From Rivihabitans pingtungensis (lineage in GTDB: Bacteria; Pseudomonadota; Gammaproteobacteria; Burkholderiales; Aquaspirillaceae): DNA of 64,000 nt. Positions 8,650-16,886 of the stretch are shown piece after piece. The position numbers and the translations under genes are program-made. The stretch spans positions 74,197 through 138,196 of the forward strand of contig NZ_QJKI01000008.1 of the NCBI RefSeq assembly GCF_003201855.1. The letters run 5' to 3'. Every line of letters starts with the position of its first letter. The first letter of the stretch is position 1. The notes under the pieces are model-generated. The model saw only the letters and a program-made list of their open reading frames with translations, had not been told where the DNA came from and did no database searches.

Positions 8650-8962
8650 AAGCTGGCATCAGCTTATGGAACTTCATCATCAAAAATCTATTGTTGAAGC
8701 AAAAATAAATCATATACTCAACTGCATTAATTGGTTGAAGTCTAATGAAGCCACAGAAAAATCAAAAGAGCAAATTAGTGAGTTAAAATCAGAAAGAGAT
8801 GATTACTTAGAAATTTTTTCTTTAATCGAACAGTTATCTGATTTGATCTATAAAAGTGTCTCAGGATGCACAACAGAAGAAACTTTAATTGAAATTGATG
8901 TTGAAATAAAATCAATAAAAGAAAGAATAGAAGAGATAATAAAAAAGAGGTTGGCAAAATGA
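8633..8962 (+). CDS. Small coiled-coil protein, unknown function
   Basis: 109 residues from the ATG at 8633 (AAAGGAAAATCATA as ribosome-binding site). It overlaps the preceding gene by 17 bases, as in tightly coupled plasmid operons. Nearly all of it is predicted helical and rich in Glu, Lys, Ile and Leu, with heptad-like spacing. No domain recognised. Confidence 0.55.
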   Translation: MIITIESWHQLMELHHQKSIVEAKINHILNCINWLKSNEATEKSKEQISELKSERDDYLEIFSLIEQLSDLIYKSVSGCTTEETLIEIDVEIKSIKERIEEIIKKRLAK

Positions 8963-9189
8963 GAGAATTGTTATTTAATGGGTTTGTTGAGAGGATGAAA
9001 TTTCAGTTATCAAAACCAATGACTGATAGTGAATTTTTAGACTTGTACAAAAATTTAGAAAAATTTATCAGCAAATTTCCTGACAGAAAAGAGCAAATAG
9101 AAAATGAATTTTTAGGAAATATGATATTAGAAAATTACTTCCTCTATTTTGAAATGTTGAAAAATAAAAATGCAAATCTCCCCGGCTGA
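8959..9189 (+). CDS. Small protein, unknown function
   Basis: 76 residues. The ATG overlaps the previous stop in ATGA, so translation is probably coupled. Helical, with a charged middle (KFPDRKEQIENEF). Third gene of the operon starting at 8332. No recognisable family. Confidence 0.5.
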   Translation: MRELLFNGFVERMKFQLSKPMTDSEFLDLYKNLEKFISKFPDRKEQIENEFLGNMILENYFLYFEMLKNKNANLPG

Positions 9190-9290
9190 TGCCACCCCCC
9201 AGGGGGTTCATGAATAAAAAGGTGTCGTAGCACCTTCTACACTACGTGATCCACTTTGCAGGAATAGGGTTTAGTCAACGAGTAGAAAAT

Positions 9291-9317
9291 AAAAAAGCAC
9301 CCGAAGGTGCTTTTTAT
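9291..9317. terminator. Bidirectional terminator
   Basis: GCACC-CGAA-GGTGC hairpin between A and T runs. It lies between the 8332-9189 operon (plus) and the minus-strand gene ending at 9318. Confidence 0.8.
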
Positions 9318-9596
9318 TTAGATATCTTTTTTGTTCTTCTTATCGTTAGTTTTCTTTGCTTCATCTTCCATTTCTTGAGTAAATTTCTTGGCTTTTTCAA
9401 GAGTCGAAAAACACTTCAGGATTTTATTTGAACCGTTTTCCCTAACACAATATCTGACTCGAAAATTAAGAGATTCTACATTTTTTTCATTACCATGTTC
9501 ATCTAAAGGGTAGAAGTATTCTCTTGAACGAAGGATTTCAAAGCTCATAGGTTTCTTTCTATTTCTGATGATTGCAAAAATTAATTTCTTCTTCAT
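9318..9596 (-). CDS. Small basic protein, unknown function
   Basis: 92 residues. The ATG at 9596 has AAAGGAG about 7 bases upstream. The N-terminus is basic, the middle is beta-rich with aromatics (FEILRSREYFYPLDEHG), and the C-terminus is a Lys/Asp-rich tail. Its layout (residues such as RVRYCVRENGSNKILKCFSTLEKAKKF) looks like a small strand-helix domain, but I recognise no family. Confidence 0.5.
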   Translation of the reverse strand: MKKKLIFAIIRNRKKPMSFEILRSREYFYPLDEHGNEKNVESLNFRVRYCVRENGSNKILKCFSTLEKAKKFTQEMEDEAKKTNDKKNKKDI

Positions 9597-9691
9597 ATGC
9601 TATTCTCCTTTTTAAGAAGAACATATGAAGTTGATGCCAGAAGTCAACTATCTTATCATAAATAATTATGGTGAACTAGTCTTTTCATCGA

Positions 9692-9736
9692 CCTGCTTTG
9701 TTTGTGGTTCAGATCCTGGACCATAAACAAAGTAGG
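9692..9736. repeat. 45-bp imperfect inverted repeat
   Basis: Arms of 19 bases (CCTGCTTTGTTTGTGGTTC against the reverse complement of GGACCATAAACAAAGTAGG, three mismatches) around a 7-base spacer. It lies about 50 bases upstream of a 20-codon ORF with a strong ribosome-binding site. It could be an operator, a leader hairpin or a recombination site. No U-run follows, so it is not a standard terminator. Confidence 0.6.
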
Positions 9737-9789
9737 TGCTCCCAGCCGGGAACGTTTGCGTTATGCTCTTCTGGAATCAAGGAGAAGCG

Positions 9790-9852
9790 ATGAATACAGG
9801 AATCAGAATCAAGTCTCTCAATGGTGATACCTTCACCTTGTCCACCAAGTGA
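9790..9852 (+). CDS. Very short ORF, 20 codons (MNTGIRIKSLNGDTFTLSTK)
   Basis: The ORF follows a strong ribosome-binding site AAGGAG at the right spacing and sits downstream of the long inverted repeat at 9692. It may be a leader peptide, a small protein or chance. Codon use cannot be judged at this length. The rest of the 9597-10064 interval holds no larger gene, only a TATCATCTGGCAA motif at 9888-9900 followed by an A-run. Confidence 0.3.
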   Translation: MNTGIRIKSLNGDTFTLSTK

Positions 9853-10064
9853 AGATGAAGACAAGAACAAGATTGCCAAGTAATAAATATCATCTGGCAA
9901 TAAAAAAGCGCCCTAGGTGTTTTTCATTTATCTGCTATTGATTATATTTTCTAATTTGTTATAATTGCATCATAGCTGGTTGTTATTAGCGATGAACTAA
10001 ACCGCATTTTTGATTGATGAGAGCACTAATTCCGCAACCAAGCTGCTCTAATTTTGACTCCTTT

Positions 10065-10421
10065 TCAGGTGTCTACTTTGATTTTGCCTTTGGCAATCAA
10101 AACAATCTTCTCCACAATCTTCACAATGTGGTGTCTATCGGCTCGCTTCAAACCATGTAGAAGTGATGCTATGTGCTGTGCCTGGTCATCTGGTGCAGGA
10201 CTGATACCAACAAGCAGTTCATCAAGACGGCATTCAAAGAATTCAGCTATTGCTATTAGTTTGAGTAATGGAGGTTGTGTTTTACCTCGCTCATACTCAC
10301 TGTAAGTCTTCTCTGTGATGTCTAGATGCTCTGCTACTAACTTTTGTGTGTAGCCGGTTTCCTCTCGCTTTCGCTTGATGCTTGCACCGATCATCTTCAA
10401 TCGTTGTTCGTTCTTGTCCAT
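10065..10421 (-). CDS. XRE-family (Cro/CI-like) transcriptional regulator
   Basis: 118 residues. Residues about 10-65 form a textbook HTH_3 domain: IGASIKRKREETGYTQKLVAEHLDITEKTYSEYERGKTQPP in outline, with Gln at the start of helix 2 and the SEYERG recognition-helix end. The C-terminal 50 residues (LLHGLKRADRHHIVKIVEKIVLIAK) are probably for dimerization. It is likely the island's repressor. A TATCATCTGGCAA motif lies upstream of its start (10498-10514), but whether it binds it is unknown. The minus-strand ribosome-binding site is AGGAGGG. Confidence 0.9.
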   Translation of the reverse strand: MDKNEQRLKMIGASIKRKREETGYTQKLVAEHLDITEKTYSEYERGKTQPPLLKLIAIAEFFECRLDELLVGISPAPDDQAQHIASLLHGLKRADRHHIVKIVEKIVLIAKGKIKVDT

Positions 10422-10514
10422 GCCGTAGCCCTCCTAGTGGTTGGGTTCAGTATACTGGTGAAAGGTTCAACGATCCACCAGGTAGAGAGCTACCTGATAA
10501 TTATCATCTGGCAA

Positions 10515-10544
10515 CAAAAAAGCACCCTTGAGGTGCTTTTTTTT
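10515..10544. terminator. Terminator (GCACC stem)
   Basis: GCACC-CTTGA-GGTGC with flanking A and T runs, downstream of the minus-strand gene ending at 10543, upstream of the XRE gene. Confidence 0.8.
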
Positions 10545-10899
10545 AGTCAAACAAGGCATGTAGCTTTCGTTTGTCTTTGCTGCTCAAGCAATTCATCAAC
10601 ATTGAGTAGTTATCATGAACCGTCTTGATGATTTCCTTGTGAAGATGGTCAAAGTCTTCAGAGCCCATGAACTTGATGACACTTTGAGGATTTTTAGGGA
10701 TTCGTTTCAACCTCATTACTGCTTCGACCATGAAGTAGCTATTGAAAGCGATCAAGGTTTCCTTGATTTGTTCATCACGATTGAACATCATCTTCTTCCA
10801 TACCTCAATCAACTTTTTGCCATCCCTTGTTTTGGCAAAGTCAAATAGAGGTTTTCCCATTCCGTTGATGCAATATTGAAGGCATGTAGTAGTAGTCAT
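10543..10899 (-). CDS. Hypothetical protein, 118 aa
   Basis: Mostly helical protein with no recognised domain. It begins with TTTTCLQYCINGMGKPLFDFAKTRDGKK. The ATG overlaps the stop of the upstream gene (TAATG), so it is the second gene of an operon with 10899-11261. The pair may act together, but nothing in either sequence names a function. Confidence 0.55.
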   Translation of the reverse strand: MTTTTCLQYCINGMGKPLFDFAKTRDGKKLIEVWKKMMFNRDEQIKETLIAFNSYFMVEAVMRLKRIPKNPQSVIKFMGSEDFDHLHKEIIKTVHDNYSMLMNCLSSKDKRKLHALFD

Positions 10900-11261
10900 T
10901 ACACACCACCTTTCTGAACTTCAATTTGAGCAGCTAATTTTGTACGTTCAGCACAAAAGTTAGTCAACATTTCTTCAAAGTTCTCAAAAAGAAGTTTTTC
11001 TACAAGATCAACGATTTTGTCTTGGAATTCATCACTATCAAGAAGATCACCATGACCAGCTTGTTGGATAGCTTCACAAATCTCTAGAGTTTGGTAGGTA
11101 CTAAGAAAAGCAACGGCTTTTTGATAATCATCCATACCTTGGGTCTTGGTGTATAGCCGTTGTGCATAATCTGAGTAAAAGAATTCAGAGAATGAAACAA
11201 GACCGTATGGGATGAGTTTTACAGGAAAAGCAAACTGAGATGATTTTGATTTTTTAGACAT
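10899..11261 (-). CDS. Hypothetical protein, 120 aa
   Basis: Starts at the ATG at 11261 (MSKKSKSS), which has AAAGGAATT upstream. An in-frame ATG at 11276 is less well placed. Acidic helical C-terminal half (LLDSDEFQDKIVDLVEKLLFEN in outline). First gene of the pair with 10543-10899. No family recognised. Confidence 0.55.
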   Translation of the reverse strand: MSKKSKSSQFAFPVKLIPYGLVSFSEFFYSDYAQRLYTKTQGMDDYQKAVAFLSTYQTLEICEAIQQAGHGDLLDSDEFQDKIVDLVEKLLFENFEEMLTNFCAERTKLAAQIEVQKGGV

Positions 11262-11484
11262 GGTAATTCCTTTCATAAGTAAGTTTATCTATTGCATGTT
11301 GAACCCTCCTAGTGATAGGCAATTGATGGGTGATCACTTTTAATTGAATCTTCGTCGCTGTATTGTGGAAAGGATTATGATCCTCAATGAGAAATTCGAA
11401 AACGCGGTGAGATGTTGGGACTGGAACTCTGGGGTTGGATTGTAAAAAATACCTTATGGTGCTTGACAATTTAAAATTGTTCAT
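11254..11484 (-). CDS. Hypothetical small protein, 76 aa
   Basis: Taken from the ATG at 11484. A longer in-frame start at 11559 would run into the terminator hairpin and is less likely. It overlaps the following minus-strand gene by 8 bases. It contains SNPRVPVPTSHRVFEFLIEDHNPF-type sequence with a compact mix of strand and helix. The ribosome-binding site is weak. Confidence 0.4.
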   Translation of the reverse strand: MNNFKLSSTIRYFLQSNPRVPVPTSHRVFEFLIEDHNPFHNTATKIQLKVITHQLPITRRVQHAIDKLTYERNYHV

Positions 11485-11537
11485 TATATTTACAGGTGAA
11501 CGAAATAAAATCTCCCAAAGATAATTATCTTGTTCAT

Positions 11538-11570
11538 AAAAAGCAGATGTATAAACCATCTGCTTTTTTT
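11538..11570. terminator. Bidirectional terminator-like hairpin
   Basis: AAAAAGCAGATG-TATAAAC-CATCTGCTTTTTTT. It lies in the gene-free stretch 11560-11745 together with a second hairpin and a short dyad (AAGAATC...GATTCTT, about 11633-11651). Confidence 0.7.
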
Positions 11571-11663
11571 GTTTTACACATTGACAATATAAATTTTTTG
11601 ATTAAATTTATTAAACCATCTCTCCATCTAGTTTAAGAATCACTCCGATTCTTGAGGTGCAAA

Positions 11664-11697
11664 TAAAAAGGCAAGTTAAATACTTGCCTTTTGTTTT
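11664..11697. terminator. Terminator-like hairpin upstream of dotA-like gene
   Basis: AAAAAGGCAAG-TTAAATA-CTTGCCTTTTG followed by a T-rich tract, about 50 bases before the dotA-like ATG. It insulates that gene from upstream transcription, or forms an attenuator in its leader. Confidence 0.6.
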
Positions 11698-11745
11698 TTG
11701 TTTAGTAATCTAATTAAACAACTAGAAAAATAATGGAGAGATAGT

Positions 11746-14700
11746 ATGTATAAAATATTGTATGTCTTACTAGCAATGCTACTTCCTGGGATGGCATTTG
11801 CAGGGCCTTTTACCCCAGTATCTGATGACATCAGTGTGAAAGTCATCAATCAGATTTTTGGTGGTTTAGTCAATGGTGGTAATGATGCTTTTGCTGGTGC
11901 AATATCAACATTTAACGGTGCAGTTTTGATTGTAGGTGGAATTTTAGCCACATACACATTGTTAGCAGGAACTTTAGGAACTGCGCATGATGGAGAAATG
12001 CTTGGAAAGAAATTCTCATCAGTTTGGATTCCAATTCGTTACGCTCTTGGAACTGCTTTAGTTCTTCCAGTCGTGGGTAATGGTTACTGCATCATGCAAC
12101 AGTTGGTGATGTGGCTAATTCTTCAAGGAATCGGATTGGCTGATTCTGTATGGGATTCATACATGCAAACACCAGGTGTAGCAGCAAATTTAAGTGTCAA
12201 TAAAAATACTCAAGACAAAATTAAAGCACTTGCTGAAAACATTTTTATGGCTCAAGTGTGTGTTAAATCCAATGCTTATGGTGTTCAACACTCAGACAGT
12301 ATTCTTACTATTGCTAGTAGATACAACTACAGCATGGTTTATGATAGTACAAAGCGTGTTTATAACTTTGGTGATCAAAAAGGTCTTACATCTGGTTGGA
12401 CTACAAATGATTGTGGTGAAGTGAATTTTGGTGAATTAATTCCAAATTCAACTGTGGCTGCTGGTCCTTCCACAACTAACACCGGGCATCTTGGACCTTT
12501 AGATAATTTATTTGCAGCAACAGATATTCAACCAATAAATAAAGCACATGAAACAGCTACTGCTGCTTTAGTTGCAAGCATGGGAACTGCTGCTGATTCA
12601 TTGATGGGAAAAGATACTTTAGATGCAGCAGGTGCAGCCGATATTTATAAACAGATTGATGCAGCATCAAAAACCTATCTTGATTCAATAAAATCAGCAG
12701 CAACATCAGTTGCAATGTCACCTAGTGACACAACCAAAACTGCACATCAGTATGGTTGGTTCATGGCTGGTGCTTACTTCATGAACACAGTAGTGACTAA
12801 CAATAAAATAACAAATGCAATTGCAGGTGTTCCAGATAGTAAATTTGCAAAATCAGCATTCAATGATGATGCTGAAGCTACACAAGCATTAGGATTGAAA
12901 GTTTTGGCTTCTGGAAACCCTGATTATGGTTCTGCTGCTAATGCTATCAATCAGAAACAAACTATTGAGAGTTCAAGAGAAACAGAAGAACTTGGTTGGT
13001 CTGGTCGTATTGTTAATGCAATAACTCGTGGATTTACTTCAATTGATTTGTATCAGTTGAAAAATGACACAAGACATCCAGTAATTGTTATCAATGAGAT
13101 GGGTAACAGACTTCAAGCATTATGGACAGGTTTAGTTGTTACATTACTTGGTGTGAGTGCAGCAGCAGGTATTGCAGCACTTTTAAAATCTTCAATCGCT
13201 ACAACAGTAAGCAATATGTTGTTAGTTATTATTGGTTTCCTTGGTTTGCCAATTGTAGCATTAGCAGCTACATCATTCACAGCAAGTTACTTGATTCCAA
13301 TGCTACCTTTTATGATGTGGCTTGGAATATTAGGTGGATGGTTGATTGCAGTTGTTATAGCAATCCTTGCTGCGCCACTATGGGCGATTATGCATCTTCA
13401 TCCAAATGGTGATGATTTAACTGGTCGTGGTGGTAACGGTTACATGATGGTTCTTAGTTTATTATTAAGACCAGCATTAGCAATTTTTGGATTTATTGCT
13501 GCAATCACAATCTCATCTGTGATGGGTGAGTTCATCAATAAAGTGTTCTTCCAGGTGTTTTCATTCAGTCAAGGTGATGGTAAAGGATTGGGCTTCTTCA
13601 TTGGTATCATTGCTGGAACTGCAATCTATGTTGCGATAATGTTCTCTTTTGTAAAGAAAACTTTTGGTTTAATGCATGTCGTTCCTGATGAATTGATGAG
13701 ATGGATTGGTGGTGGCGGTGATCAGCTTGGTCACTATGCTGGAAAAATGGGTGAAGGTTCAACAGGTACTGTTGGTGCAATAGCTGCATTTACTGCTGGC
13801 CGTGGTTTAAGTCAGAATTTACAAAATACAGGAAGACAATTGAATGATCTTGGAAAGGCTCATTCTGCAACTGCGAAAAACAAAGAAAATGAAAATCAGA
13901 ATAAAAAAATGCAAGGATTGAAAAACGATAAAGAATTTAATGATTTCAAAGAAAAACTTGATAGCAAGTTTGGTCCTGGCACCGGAGAAAGAATAGCATC
14001 AGCAATGGGAATTACCGCCGATAATATAGATAGTTTTGATAGTCAAGAAAAAATGTACTCTGTTGAAAGTGCTATGAAATCTCTTGAACCATACGGATCT
14101 GAAGCTCAAGATAAATTCATTGGTGCATTAGAAAAGGCATCTTTCAGTGGATTCTCTAGTCATGGTGGCAGTGCTAAAAATGCATCTAATGAACTTTCAC
14201 AAGGTGTTGTTAGTGGTGAAATTTTAAGTCAAGCACAAGCACAATTTGGAAGTAATGGAGAGCAGTATTTAGCAACCGTTGCAGGTGATGGTCATGGAGG
14301 AATTGACAATGCAAAAGCGCAACGTGCATTATCTGATTTAGTAAAAGCTAAAGATGTTCTTGGTTCAAATTTTAGTTATGTGTTCAATGAAGCTGTTAGC
14401 AATCATGGTAGTAATGCTGCTGCTATGACTGCATCTATTGCTAGTGCTTATACAGCAGCTAAATCAGGTGGTGATGTTGGTGGAACTACTGGAACAGTAG
14501 TAACTGCTGAAAGCATCCCTGATAGCCAATTTGAAATTCCAATGTTCAATCCTGCAACCAATGAAGTTGATTATCCAGCAGCTAAATCAGGTGGTGATGT
14601 TGGTGGAACTACTGGAACAGTAGTAACTGCTGAAAGCATCCCTGATAGCCAATTTGAAATTCCAATGTTCAATCCTGCAACCAATGAAGTTGATTATCCA

Positions 14701-14799
14701 GCAGGAACAAATAGATCAGAACAACATGTTAAAATGGAAATGGATTTAACTCCCACAGAACCTGTACAAATTAAATCTGACTCTGATAATAAAATGTAA
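11746..14799 (+). CDS. DotA/TraY-family integral membrane protein
   Basis: 1017 residues with a cleavable signal peptide (LLAMLLPGMAFAG, about residues 8-20), a hydrophobic segment near 60-80, a long periplasmic part (about 130-430), and a cluster of membrane segments (about 460-660) including LLKSSIATTVSNMLLVIIGFLG-type stretches. A polar cytoplasmic tail follows. This layout, and SVWIPIRYALGTALVLPV, identify the DotA (Icm/Dot) / TraY (IncI) family of type IVB secretion and conjugation. No other T4B gene is in the island, so it may act with a helper plasmid, or for exclusion. The tail contains an exact 41-residue tandem duplication. Ribosome-binding site GGAGAG. Confidence 0.85.
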   Translation: MYKILYVLLAMLLPGMAFAGPFTPVSDDISVKVINQIFGGLVNGGNDAFAGAISTFNGAVLIVGGILATYTLLAGTLGTAHDGEMLGKKFSSVWIPIRYALGTALVLPVVGNGYCIMQQLVMWLILQGIGLADSVWDSYMQTPGVAANLSVNKNTQDKIKALAENIFMAQVCVKSNAYGVQHSDSILTIASRYNYSMVYDSTKRVYNFGDQKGLTSGWTTNDCGEVNFGELIPNSTVAAGPSTTNTGHLGPLDNLFAATDIQPINKAHETATAALVASMGTAADSLMGKDTLDAAGAADIYKQIDAASKTYLDSIKSAATSVAMSPSDTTKTAHQYGWFMAGAYFMNTVVTNNKITNAIAGVPDSKFAKSAFNDDAEATQALGLKVLASGNPDYGSAANAINQKQTIESSRETEELGWSGRIVNAITRGFTSIDLYQLKNDTRHPVIVINEMGNRLQALWTGLVVTLLGVSAAAGIAALLKSSIATTVSNMLLVIIGFLGLPIVALAATSFTASYLIPMLPFMMWLGILGGWLIAVVIAILAAPLWAIMHLHPNGDDLTGRGGNGYMMVLSLLLRPALAIFGFIAAITISSVMGEFINKVFFQVFSFSQGDGKGLGFFIGIIAGTAIYVAIMFSFVKKTFGLMHVVPDELMRWIGGGGDQLGHYAGKMGEGSTGTVGAIAAFTAGRGLSQNLQNTGRQLNDLGKAHSATAKNKENENQNKKMQGLKNDKEFNDFKEKLDSKFGPGTGERIASAMGITADNIDSFDSQEKMYSVESAMKSLEPYGSEAQDKFIGALEKASFSGFSSHGGSAKNASNELSQGVVSGEILSQAQAQFGSNGEQYLATVAGDGHGGIDNAKAQRALSDLVKAKDVLGSNFSYVFNEAVSNHGSNAAAMTASIASAYTAAKSGGDVGGTTGTVVTAESIPDSQFEIPMFNPATNEVDYPAAKSGGDVGGTTGTVVTAESIPDSQFEIPMFNPATNEVDYPAGTNRSEQHVKMEMDLTPTEPVQIKSDSDNKM
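14458..14703 (+). repeat. Exact 123-bp tandem duplication inside the dotA-like gene
   Basis: Copies at 14458-14580 and 14581-14703 are identical over 123 bases and keep the reading frame (41 codons). The unit is acidic and Gly/Thr-rich and lies near the C-terminus. Absence of any difference indicates a very recent event, or an assembly artefact. Confidence 0.95.
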
Positions 14800-14823
14800 A
14801 AAAGCACCTTCGGGTGCTTTTTA
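14797..14823. terminator. Bidirectional terminator after dotA-like gene
   Basis: GCACC-TTCG-GGTGC with A and T runs, convergent with the minus-strand gene ending at 14821. Confidence 0.85.
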
Positions 14824-15240
14824 TTTTGAACTACTTAAAATTATTGAGTAAAGCTCTTTTGCTACTGATTCTCTTAAAAGATTAGCTAATACTACATCTT
14901 TACCTTTTACAGTCGCCAAGATTGCACCAACGCCACAATTAACATCTATTTGAATATTTGAAATATCTTTAAATGCAATGTTGTGTTTTTTTAAAATCAA
15001 TCCGTCACCTGGCTGTACAAGAAGTTTTTCTTTTACCTGAACTAAGTAAAATGCAATCACTAAAACAAGTGGAATTGGTAGCAAGATAATTCCTATTAAT
15101 ATAAAACACAATGGAATAACAATGGCACAACTAATGATTGCCAAGATGCCAAGGATTAAACTACTTCGTTTATAATTTACTTCAATCAAGCCATCATTGT
15201 TGGTGGTTAAATTTACACTTCCTTTAATTGTTGTTTCCAT
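14821..15240 (-). CDS. Small membrane protein with two transmembrane segments
   Basis: 139 residues. About residues 28-75 form two close hydrophobic helices (LILGILAIISCAIVIPLCFI and LLPIPLVLVIAFYLV). A C-terminal soluble part of about 60 residues resembles a small PH-like fold by pattern only. Minus-strand upstream sequence AAAGGATTTTC serves as ribosome-binding site. It converges on the dotA-like gene, so a role in transfer or exclusion is possible but not shown. Confidence 0.55.
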   Translation of the reverse strand: METTIKGSVNLTTNNDGLIEVNYKRSSLILGILAIISCAIVIPLCFILIGIILLPIPLVLVIAFYLVQVKEKLLVQPGDGLILKKHNIAFKDISNIQIDVNCGVGAILATVKGKDVVLANLLRESVAKELYSIILSSSK

Positions 15241-15302
15241 GAAAATCCTTTGTTTATCGTATAATATTTATATTAAAATCAAAGTATTTTGTCAAACAGC
15301 AA

Positions 15303-15330
15303 TAAAAAAGCACCTTCGGGTGCTTTTTTA
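15303..15330. terminator. Terminator (GCACC stem)
   Basis: GCACC-TTCG-GGTGC with A and T runs, downstream of the minus-strand gene ending at 15333. Confidence 0.8.
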
Positions 15331-15332
15331 TT

Positions 15333-15731
15333 TTATTCAGGCTTAGGATTTTTGTAGGTTTCTTTAATCTCTTTAGCGGCTCTTGTTTGAGTGATTCTTC
15401 TAGCCACAGAATTTTTGGCACTTTCAGGAATCTCTGTTTTTTTCATATTGCAGTCGTCATCAAAATCCAACTCGTAGACAGGGATGAACTTTGACAGTGC
15501 TTTAATGTTCTCTGGTGTGGCAGGTGCCGTGAATGGAATTCCACCTACTGTAAAGAAAATAAACTTAACACCATTTGGAAGTGTCTTAATTTCTGCAAAT
15601 CCAAAGCCCATAAGCTGGTTGCAATCAATTGGTGTTGATGGCTTCTGACCGTCAAGGGTGATTGTTTGTTCCACAAAAAAATCCTTGATAACAAAAAATA
15701 ATGATGAAATTAATGTACAAGCCAAAGACAT
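15333..15731 (-). CDS. Hypothetical secreted or membrane-anchored protein, 132 aa
   Basis: Starts at the ATG at 15731 (MSLACTLISSLFFVIKDFF), which has AGGAG upstream. The first 20 residues are hydrophobic, so an N-terminal membrane anchor or signal is likely. The rest is beta-rich (FGFAEIKTLPNGVKFIFFTVGG in outline) with a basic Lys/Arg C-terminus. No family recognised. Confidence 0.5.
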   Translation of the reverse strand: MSLACTLISSLFFVIKDFFVEQTITLDGQKPSTPIDCNQLMGFGFAEIKTLPNGVKFIFFTVGGIPFTAPATPENIKALSKFIPVYELDFDDDCNMKKTEIPESAKNSVARRITQTRAAKEIKETYKNPKPE

Positions 15732-15789
15732 ATGCTGTTCTCCTATTTGAGAACAACATAAGAAACTATCAATGGAAGTCAATAGTTAA

Positions 15790-15813
15790 TAAAAAAGCAC
15801 CATATGGTGCTTT
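15790..15813. terminator. Terminator (GCACC stem)
   Basis: GCACC-ATAT-GGTGC with an A run on the left and a short T run on the right, between two minus-strand genes (upstream end 15812, downstream start 15731). Confidence 0.7.
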
Positions 15814-15943
15814 ATTGAGATTGTTCAGAATGTTCTTCTTCGGCCTTTTGAATTAACCAATCTAAAAATTGCTTGCTGGCTTCTGACTGGAGAAGTTCAT
15901 CAAATTTTTCATTGTTAGTTTGCAATGATGACTGTTGTGTCAT
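15812..15943 (-). CDS. Very small protein, 43 aa, coupled to the upstream coiled-coil gene
   Basis: ATG at 15943 overlaps the stop of the upstream gene in ATGA and the ORF ends at TAA (15812-15814), just before a terminator. Sequence begins MTQQSSLQTNNEKFDELLQ and is polar and acidic with a single helix. Overlap and codon composition support it as a real gene. Function unknown. Confidence 0.45.
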   Translation of the reverse strand: MTQQSSLQTNNEKFDELLQSEASKQFLDWLIQKAEEEHSEQSQ

Positions 15944-16524
15944 GCCTTACCATTTTTCTTTCTAATTGCAAGAATAGCTGCTGCATGTGAAGAAAGTGTT
16001 GGATCAGTACTGGCATCACTACCGAATTGTGTTTTATTTTCTAAAACAGCATTTATATTTCCAATACCCATTTCTCGTACTTGTTCAGGTGTTTTACCTA
16101 GTTCCATACCTAGCTTCATAGCTGTTTCACGATAAGCTTTTTGAGTGAGAATCCAATCAGCTAGAAGCATCTGTTGTTCTTCATAAGTTTTCTTGAAATC
16201 GCCTGAAGCATCGGCAATTTCTTTCATTGGACGTGAAAGTAATTTTCTGTAAAATTCATTTTGAATTTCTAGTTCAGCTTTTTCATCAATTAGCTTGGAT
16301 CGTGCTATTGCTTGCTGTCTTTCCTCATATTGCATTTTAGCAATCTTACTTCTGAGAATTTCAGCAGTTTCAACAGCACGTTCATTCATTCGCGCTCTGT
16401 GTTCTGCATCCCATGCACGTTGTTCAGCATCGATAGCTCTAGCTTCGTTCTGACGCACTATTTCATTTTTACCTATGTTTTCGGCTAGTAAGCCATTGAT
16501 TACTGCTGCTTGACGGGAAGACAT
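15940..16524 (-). CDS. Coiled-coil protein, 194 aa
   Basis: Residues about 20-120 are a long charged helix (AEQRAWDAEHRARMNERAVE and similar), consistent with a coiled coil. The C-terminal 40 residues are less regular. The minus-strand ribosome-binding site is TTAGGAG. It forms a two-gene operon with the 43-residue ORF below it. No enzymatic motif. It might be a scaffold in a transfer or partition complex, but nothing shows this. Confidence 0.55.
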   Translation of the reverse strand: MSSRQAAVINGLLAENIGKNEIVRQNEARAIDAEQRAWDAEHRARMNERAVETAEILRSKIAKMQYEERQQAIARSKLIDEKAELEIQNEFYRKLLSRPMKEIADASGDFKKTYEEQQMLLADWILTQKAYRETAMKLGMELGKTPEQVREMGIGNINAVLENKTQFGSDASTDPTLSSHAAAILAIRKKNGKA

Positions 16525-16670
16525 AAAAACTCCTAACTAAATTTCGTCTATTCTAACAAATATATTGACAAAAAGCAAATAGTGTGAACCATCTGAATTT
16601 TGGTGGTATCTTTCACAATGATGCTGTTCTTGGTTAAGGGTGTCAAGAATTTCATGTAAAAGCAAAAAAA

Positions 16671-16696
16671 TCAAGCACCTATGAGGTGCTTGATGT
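16671..16696. terminator. Terminator-like hairpin
   Basis: TCAAGCACC-TATGA-GGTGCTTGA preceded by an A run, in the 16525-16789 interval, which otherwise has no gene I can support. Confidence 0.65.
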
Positions 16697-16789
16697 TTGA
16701 GACCGCCGGATGTTATCCTCATTGTGGGTCCTGAAAGAGACTTCCCCTTGTAGAGTTAATGCAAGAATGAGAAAAAACGGAGAATAAAA

Positions 16790-16876
16790 ATGAACATTAA
16801 AAAATCATTCTCTAAAAAAACTCTAAAAGTTTTGCTTATACTTTTATTGTGGTGTATATCTAGCTGTGCATATTAA
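16790..16876 (+). CDS. Small lipoprotein-like peptide, 28 aa
   Basis: Basic N-terminus (MNIKKSFSKKTLK), hydrophobic core LLILLLWC and a lipobox-like ISSC followed by AY and stop. It has a GGAG site 7 bases upstream and is followed 10 bases later by a strong terminator. This is the shape of entericidin-type or lysis-type lipopeptides of plasmids, but the family cannot be fixed from 28 residues. Confidence 0.45.
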   Translation: MNIKKSFSKKTLKVLLILLLWCISSCAY

Positions 16877-16886
16877 ATAAGCAACT

